Shown here: positions 60,068 to 64,000 of the stretch, piece after piece
How positions within the stretch are numbered: the first letter of the stretch is position 1
Layout: the number at the start of each line of letters is the position of its first letter
From: Site-B1 sp963722665
GTDB lineage: Bacteria; Bacteroidota; Bacteroidia; Flavobacteriales; Flavobacteriaceae
Direction: 5' to 3'
Length of the DNA stretch: 64,000 nt
Assembly (NCBI GenBank): GCA_963722665.1
Contig: CAVRNW010000039.1
Location: 1-64,000 of the forward strand
The notes under the pieces: model-generated
Seen by the model: only the letters and a program-made list of their open reading frames with translations
The model's database searches: none
Told to the model about the DNA's origin: nothing
Position numbers and translations under genes: made by a program

Positions 60068-62794
60068 CTAATCAGCTAAATTAGGGTTTAACCATTTTTC
60101 AGCTTCTTCAAGGGAAACTCCCCGACGTTTTGCATAGTCTTTTAACTGATCTTCTGTTATTTTTCCCAATCCAAAATATTTAGCCTCTTGATTTCCAAAA
60201 TAATAGCCACTTACACTTGCAGCCGGCCACATGGCCAAGCTTTCAGTAAGTCTTACTCCTATGGATTCTTCAACCTTAAGCAATTCCCAAATTGTTTGTT
60301 TCTCTAAATGATCAGGGCAGGCCGGATAACCGGGAGCAGGGCGAATACCTTTGTAACCCTCTTTAATCAATTCTTCATTACTCAAATTTTCATTCATGGC
60401 ATAACCCCAATGTTTTATTCGAACTTCCTTATGCAAATATTCTGCAAATGCTTCGGCTAACCGATCAGCCAGTGCTTTGATCATGATGGAATTGTAATCG
60501 TCATGAGCCTCTTCAAACTGAGTAGCTAATTCTTGTGTTCCAAAGCCTGTTGTCACACAAAAACAACCCAAATAGTCCTGAATTCCAGTTTCCTTCGGAG
60601 CGATAAAATCGGCCAAGGCAAAATTTGGAATCCCTTCTCGTTTTTTTAGTTGTTGACGGAGGGTTAGGAATTTAAATAATTCGCCCTTGTTCTCGACTGC
60701 GCTCGAACTGACAGTCGAATTACGAACCTCTATATCATCATAATTGACAGTAGTTGCAGGAAATAATCCAAAAATTGCTTTCGCTTTTAAAAGTTTTTCA
60801 TCAAAAATTCTTTTTAATAATTTCTGAGCATCTTTATATAATTCTGAAGCCTGATTACCAACAACCTCATCGGTTAAAATATCCGGATATCTTCCGTGTA
60901 ACTCCCAACTTCGGAAAAATGGTGACCAGTCAATGAAGTCTTCAAGTTTTGTGATATCAAAGTCTTCTATGATCTGTACTCCAAGTTGTTTTGGTTTTAC
61001 AATTTCAGTTGTATTCCATTCAATTTTAAATCTATTCTTTCGGGCTTCCTCTATAGATATAAATTCCTTTTTTTGTGAGCGATTTAAAAACTGTTCTCTA
61101 AATTTATCGTATTCCTGCCTTATTTGTTCTTTATAAATATGATTGTCCTTTTGAAGCAAATTACCAACCACGGTAACAGCTCTTGAAGCATCATTAACAT
61201 GAACAACTGTATTACTATAATTAGGAGCGATCTTTACAGCCGAGTGGGCCTTTGATGTGGTTGCTCCTCCTACCATCAATGGAATTTCAAAATTTTGCTT
61301 CTCCATTTCCTTAGACAAAAACACCATTTCATCTAAAGAAGGGGTGATCAATCCACTTAATCCAATAACATCAACATTTTCCTTTTTGGCTGTTTCCAAT
61401 ATTTTTTCCGGTGGCACCATGACACCCAGATCAATGATTTCATAGTTGTTACAGCCTAAAACCACACTAACGATATTTTTTCCTATATCATGAACATCCC
61501 CTTTTACAGTTGCCATCAGTATTTTACCAGCAAACTCTTGTTTACCATCTTTCTCTGCCTCTACGAATGGTTGCAAATAAGCAACTGCTTTTTTCATGAC
61601 TCGAGCTGATTTCACTACTTGTGGTAAGAACATTTTTCCGCTTCCAAACAAATCTCCAACAACATTCATCCCTATCATTAAATGTCCTTCTATCACTTCA
61701 ATTGGTCTTGAAACTTCTTGTCTTGCTTCTTCAACATCTTCAATAATAAAAGCATCTATTCCTTTTACTAAAGCATGCGTAATTCTATCTTGCAATGCAT
61801 CACTTCGCCATTCTTGAACAGCACTATCTTCTTCTTTTTTATTGCCTTTAACTGTTTCTGCAAAATCCAGTAATCGTTCTGTTGCATCGTCTCGTCTATC
61901 CAAAAGAACATCCTCTACTCGCTCAAGCAAGTCTTTGGGGATTTCATCATAAACTTCCAACATCGCAGGATTCACAATTCCCATATTCATTCCATGTTTA
62001 ATGGCATGATACAGAAATGAAGAATGCATCGCTTCACGAACAGTGTTATTTCCTCTAAATGAAAATGATACATTACTCACACCTCCCGAAACATTAGCAC
62101 AAGGTAGATTCTCCCGAATCCACTTGGTTGCCTTAAAAAAATCTATTGCATTTTTTCTGTGTTCTTCCATTCCTGTGGCAACAGGAAAAATATTGGGATC
62201 GAAGATGATATCCTGAGGTGGAAAATTTACTTTGTTTACAAGAATATCATAGCAGCGCTTACAAATGTCAATGCGTCTTTGGTAAGTGTCTGCCTGACCA
62301 TTCTCATCAAAGGCCATTACAATAACGGCAGCTCCATATCGTTTCACCAATTTTGCCTGACGAATGAATTCTTTTTCTCCTTCTTTTAAACTAATTGAAT
62401 TTACTACAGATTTACCTTGAACTACTCGTAATCCGGCTTCTATGATCTCCCATTTAGAACTGTCGATCATCACAGGAACCCGTGAAATATCAGGTTCTGA
62501 GGCAATAAGATTTAAAAAGGTAGTCATAGCATAGACTCCGTCCAACATCCCTTCGTCCATGTTCACATCTATTATTTGTGCTCCACCTTCAACCTGATGT
62601 CTTGCTACATCAAGTGCTTCATCATATTTTTCTTCTTTAATAAGTCTTAAGAATTTTCTGGAACCAGTAACATTGGTCCGTTCACCCACATTAATAAAAT
62701 TACTCTCAGGAGTAACGACCAATGGTTCTAACCCGGATAAGGTAAGATACTTACAGTTGTTGGTTGTTAGTTGTTGGTTATTGGAGTCACTCAT
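60068..62794 (-). CDS. metH: Methionine synthase, pterin/cobalamin/activation subunit
   Basis: B12-dependent methionine synthase without the homocysteine-binding domain, which is encoded separately upstream. 908 residues: pterin domain ESNFINVGERTNVTGSRKFL and GGAQIIDVNMDEGMLDGVYA; cobalamin cap and Rossmann domain KILMATVKGDVHDIGKNIVS (DxHxxG, His ligand), GLSGLITPSLDEMVFLSKEM, VGGATTSKAHSAVKI; reactivation domain with RPAPGYPACPDHLEKQTIWE. Two repeat-derived oddities: the N-terminal NNQQLTTNN is encoded by heptamers, and NSTVSSSAVEN before the activation domain is encoded by a REP-like element. Both are in frame. Confidence 0.95.
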   Translation of the reverse strand: MSDSNNQQLTTNNCKYLTLSGLEPLVVTPESNFINVGERTNVTGSRKFLRLIKEEKYDEALDVARHQVEGGAQIIDVNMDEGMLDGVYAMTTFLNLIASEPDISRVPVMIDSSKWEIIEAGLRVVQGKSVVNSISLKEGEKEFIRQAKLVKRYGAAVIVMAFDENGQADTYQRRIDICKRCYDILVNKVNFPPQDIIFDPNIFPVATGMEEHRKNAIDFFKATKWIRENLPCANVSGGVSNVSFSFRGNNTVREAMHSSFLYHAIKHGMNMGIVNPAMLEVYDEIPKDLLERVEDVLLDRRDDATERLLDFAETVKGNKKEEDSAVQEWRSDALQDRITHALVKGIDAFIIEDVEEARQEVSRPIEVIEGHLMIGMNVVGDLFGSGKMFLPQVVKSARVMKKAVAYLQPFVEAEKDGKQEFAGKILMATVKGDVHDIGKNIVSVVLGCNNYEIIDLGVMVPPEKILETAKKENVDVIGLSGLITPSLDEMVFLSKEMEKQNFEIPLMVGGATTSKAHSAVKIAPNYSNTVVHVNDASRAVTVVGNLLQKDNHIYKEQIRQEYDKFREQFLNRSQKKEFISIEEARKNRFKIEWNTTEIVKPKQLGVQIIEDFDITKLEDFIDWSPFFRSWELHGRYPDILTDEVVGNQASELYKDAQKLLKRIFDEKLLKAKAIFGLFPATTVNYDDIEVRNSTVSSSAVENKGELFKFLTLRQQLKKREGIPNFALADFIAPKETGIQDYLGCFCVTTGFGTQELATQFEEAHDDYNSIMIKALADRLAEAFAEYLHKEVRIKHWGYAMNENLSNEELIKEGYKGIRPAPGYPACPDHLEKQTIWELLKVEESIGVRLTESLAMWPAASVSGYYFGNQEAKYFGLGKITEDQLKDYAKRRGVSLEEAEKWLNPNLAD
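60690..60718. repeat. REP-like element inside the metH coding region
   Basis: CTCGACTGCGCTCGAACTGAC followed by AGTCGAA: TCGACTG/CAGTCGA is an inverted repeat. The stretch matches the intergenic copy at 60013 at about 17 of 21 positions and translates as part of NSTVSSSAVENKG. Confidence 0.75.
62755..62790. repeat. GTTGTTG/GTTGTTA heptamer tract at the metH start
   Basis: Units GTTGTTG, GTTGTTA, GTTGTTG, GTTATTG in tandem over the first codons of metH. The unit differs in sequence from the other loci but keeps the 7-bp period. Confidence 0.75.
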
Positions 62795-62886
62795 TACTTT
62801 TTAGATTTAAAATAGTTAATGAATCCATTGAGCAATTTTTTACAAGTCGTGATTTGTTCCATTAATTCTGTATAATTCATTTTCAT
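62794..62886 (-). pseudogene. C-terminal remnant of a four-helix-bundle gene between the metH genes
   Basis: 30 open codons: MKMNYTELMEQITTCKKLLN then GFINYFKSKK. It aligns with the last helix of the rfb-locus protein (LLKQIEQLKQMLFGLIRYIK, then NK), including the shared Leu-Leu/Met-Leu-x-Gly-x-Ile pattern. An in-frame TAG lies a few codons upstream, so nothing of the other helices is left. Its stop shares one base with the metH ATG (TAATG). Heptamer tracts border it on both sides, as at the other three cassettes. Confidence 0.75.
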
Positions 62887-62888
62887 TT

Positions 62889-62925
62889 CAATCAACTAAT
62901 ACCTAAACACTAACAACTAATTGTC
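62889..62925. repeat. ACTAACA-type heptamer tract at the end of metH1
   Basis: ACTAATA, CCTAAAC, ACTAACA, ACTAATT in tandem. It contains the stop of the homocysteine-methyltransferase gene and encodes its last residues QLVVSV. Confidence 0.65.
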
Positions 62926-63906
62926 TTGGTTCGTATTTTTGGACAACATCAGCAATAGCTTTTATATGATCAGGATTTGTCCCGCAACATCCTCCAATTA
63001 CATTTATGATTCCATCTTTAAGATAGTCTTCAATTAAGTTCCTCATCTCTTCAGGTGTTTGATCATATTCGCCAAAAGCATTAGGCAAACCGGCGTTTGG
63101 ATGAGCAGAAGTATAAAATTGTGTTTTGTTTGATAAGCGTTGCAAATATGGTTTTAACTGGTCCGCACCAAGGGCACAATTTAAACCAACGCTAAGTAAT
63201 GGAATATGAGAAATTGATGTTAAAAAAGCTTCAACAGTTTGTCCGGACAATGTCCTACCGGAAGCATCTGTTATAGTTCCCGAGACCATTACTGGAATAT
63301 CAATATTCTTTTCTTCTCTGTACCTCTTCTATGGCAAATAAAGCCGCTTTGGCATTTAAAGTATCAAAGATGGTCTCTACTAATAGTAAATCTACACCTC
63401 CATCAATTAAAGCTTCTACTTGTTCCTTGTAAGCTATTCTTAATTCCTCAAATGTAATAGCTCTGTATTCCGGCTTATTGACATCTGGTGATAAACTTGC
63501 CGTTTTATTGGTTGGCCCTATACTACCAGCAACAAATCGTGGTTTTTTAGGATTTTGTAAAGTAAATTCTTCGGCAACTCTTTTGGCAATTTTAGCCGAT
63601 TCAAAATTCAGTTCATAGACCAGATCTTCCATATTATAATCAGCCATGGCAATGGATGTGCCAGAAAATGTATTTGTTTCAATTATATCTGCCCCAGCCT
63701 GTAAATATTTTTTATGGATCTCGGCTATTGCTTTAGGCTGGGTAAGGGATAACAGATCATTATTACCTTTTAATGAGCTTGGATAATCCTTGAATCGTTC
63801 ACCTCTATAATCTTCTTCGGTAAAATTGTATTGCTGAAGCATGGTTCCCATGGCTCCATCCAATACTAATATTCGTTTTTGTAATTCGGTTTCTTATTTC
63901 GCTCAT
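62903..63906 (-). CDS. Homocysteine S-methyltransferase subunit of split methionine synthase (two frameshifts)
   Basis: Zinc-dependent homocysteine-binding domain. Joined length is 333 residues: MSEIRN from the ATG at 63904-63906, one extra C removed near 63890, then ELQKRILVLDGAMGTMLQQY, PSSLKGNNDLLSLTQPKAI, DIIETNTFSGTSIAMADYN, FVAGSIGPTNKTASLSPDVN, LLVETIFDTLNAKAALFAIE; a second extra A removed near 63309 leads to KNIDIPVMVSGTITDASGRT, SVGLNCALGADQLKPYLQRL and GGCCGTNPDHI (zinc cysteines). The two-gene form of MetH is usual in Flavobacteriia. The C-terminal tail is repeat-encoded. The 94 bases upstream of the start, to the window edge, show no clear signal. Confidence 0.92.
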
Positions 63907-64000
63907 CTAAAAACAAATATTTTATTGATAATTTATTGTAAATGCAAACCGCATTCCCTGTTGTTTAAAACTTTTGTAGGGTCGAAATATGTTTCGTTTT

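Noticed and set aside
63907..64000. Possible SAM or cobalamin riboswitch before metH1 (AGGGAATGCGGTTTGCATT on the minus strand)
   Set aside because: Only a short GGGAA plus a small AATGC/GCATT hairpin; no recognisable SAM-I or B12-box core. The leader is cut by the window edge, so it cannot be judged.
1..64000. Programmed +1 frameshifting as a genome-wide feature
   Set aside because: Sites have no shared slippery sequence or stop-codon context, and the extra base often duplicates a neighbour, which fits sequencing error better.

Overview
The window comes from a member of the Bacteroidota, most likely a gliding marine-type Flavobacteriaceae. Evidence for this is gldA, gldB, gldC and a T9SS C-terminal sorting domain protein, promoters with the Bacteroidota -7 element TAnnTTTG, an FtsZ with a very long acidic tail, a MurE of the meso-diaminopimelate type, a split methionine synthase, and the gene pair nadE/gldB-gldC. 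Nearly everything is core chromosome; I see no prophage, integrase, transposase or CRISPR array.

Layout. 0-4.5 kb: minus-strand dTDP-L-rhamnose operon (upxY antiterminator, rfbB, a four-helix-bundle gene, rfbA, rfbC, rfbD running off the left edge). 4.7-6.0 kb: tandem outer-membrane barrel genes. 6.1-8.6 kb: CBS protein, secreted endonuclease/phosphatase, a dense patch of short intergenic repeats, tRNA-Arg(TCG), YqeY. 8.9-25.4 kb: complete minus-strand division and cell-wall (dcw) operon mraZ-rsmH-ftsL-ftsI-murE-mraY-murD-ftsW-murG-murC-ftsQ-ftsA-ftsZ, headed by a three-box MraZ operator. 25.6-32.9 kb: hydrolase, engB, gldC, gldB, nadE, an orphan response regulator, dnaG, PPDK regulator. 33-42.4 kb: secreted Xaa-Pro dipeptidyl-peptidase, molybdopterin hydroxylase pair, a dipeptidyl-peptidase remnant, SnoaL lipoprotein, outer-membrane protein with ECF sigma and putative anti-sigma factor, polyprenyl synthase. 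42.5-51.9 kb: a wrecked T9SS protein gene, rlmN, queA, aroA, MazG-like, DUF3857, dtd, rsgA, a secreted protein. 51.9-56 kb: aromatic amino acid operon pheA-aminotransferase-tyrA-DAHP synthase/chorismate mutase. 56-64 kb: gldA, head-GIN lipoprotein, PagL-like protein, metF, metH in two genes.

Two signals stand out. (1) Four operon junctions (rfbB|rfbA, ftsW|murG, mraY|murD, metH1|metH2) each hold an intact, internally deleted or remnant gene for a small four-helix-bundle protein of the 23S rRNA-intervening-sequence (S23/Avd-like) fold. All are in the sense orientation and all are bounded by short arrays of 7-bp repeats that spill into, and now encode, the ends of the neighbouring host proteins. 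This looks like a mobile cassette that lands between co-transcribed genes. (2) The aromatic operon is preceded by a complete transcription attenuator: a 25-codon leader peptide with a Tyr/Trp/Phe run, an antiterminator segment inside its reading frame, and a strong terminator ending just before pheA.

Quality warning: about a dozen otherwise good genes carry single-base frameshifts, mostly one extra base that often duplicates its neighbour, and one gene (42.5-43.7 kb) is riddled with them. I annotate these as intact genes with probable sequence errors unless other evidence points to real decay.
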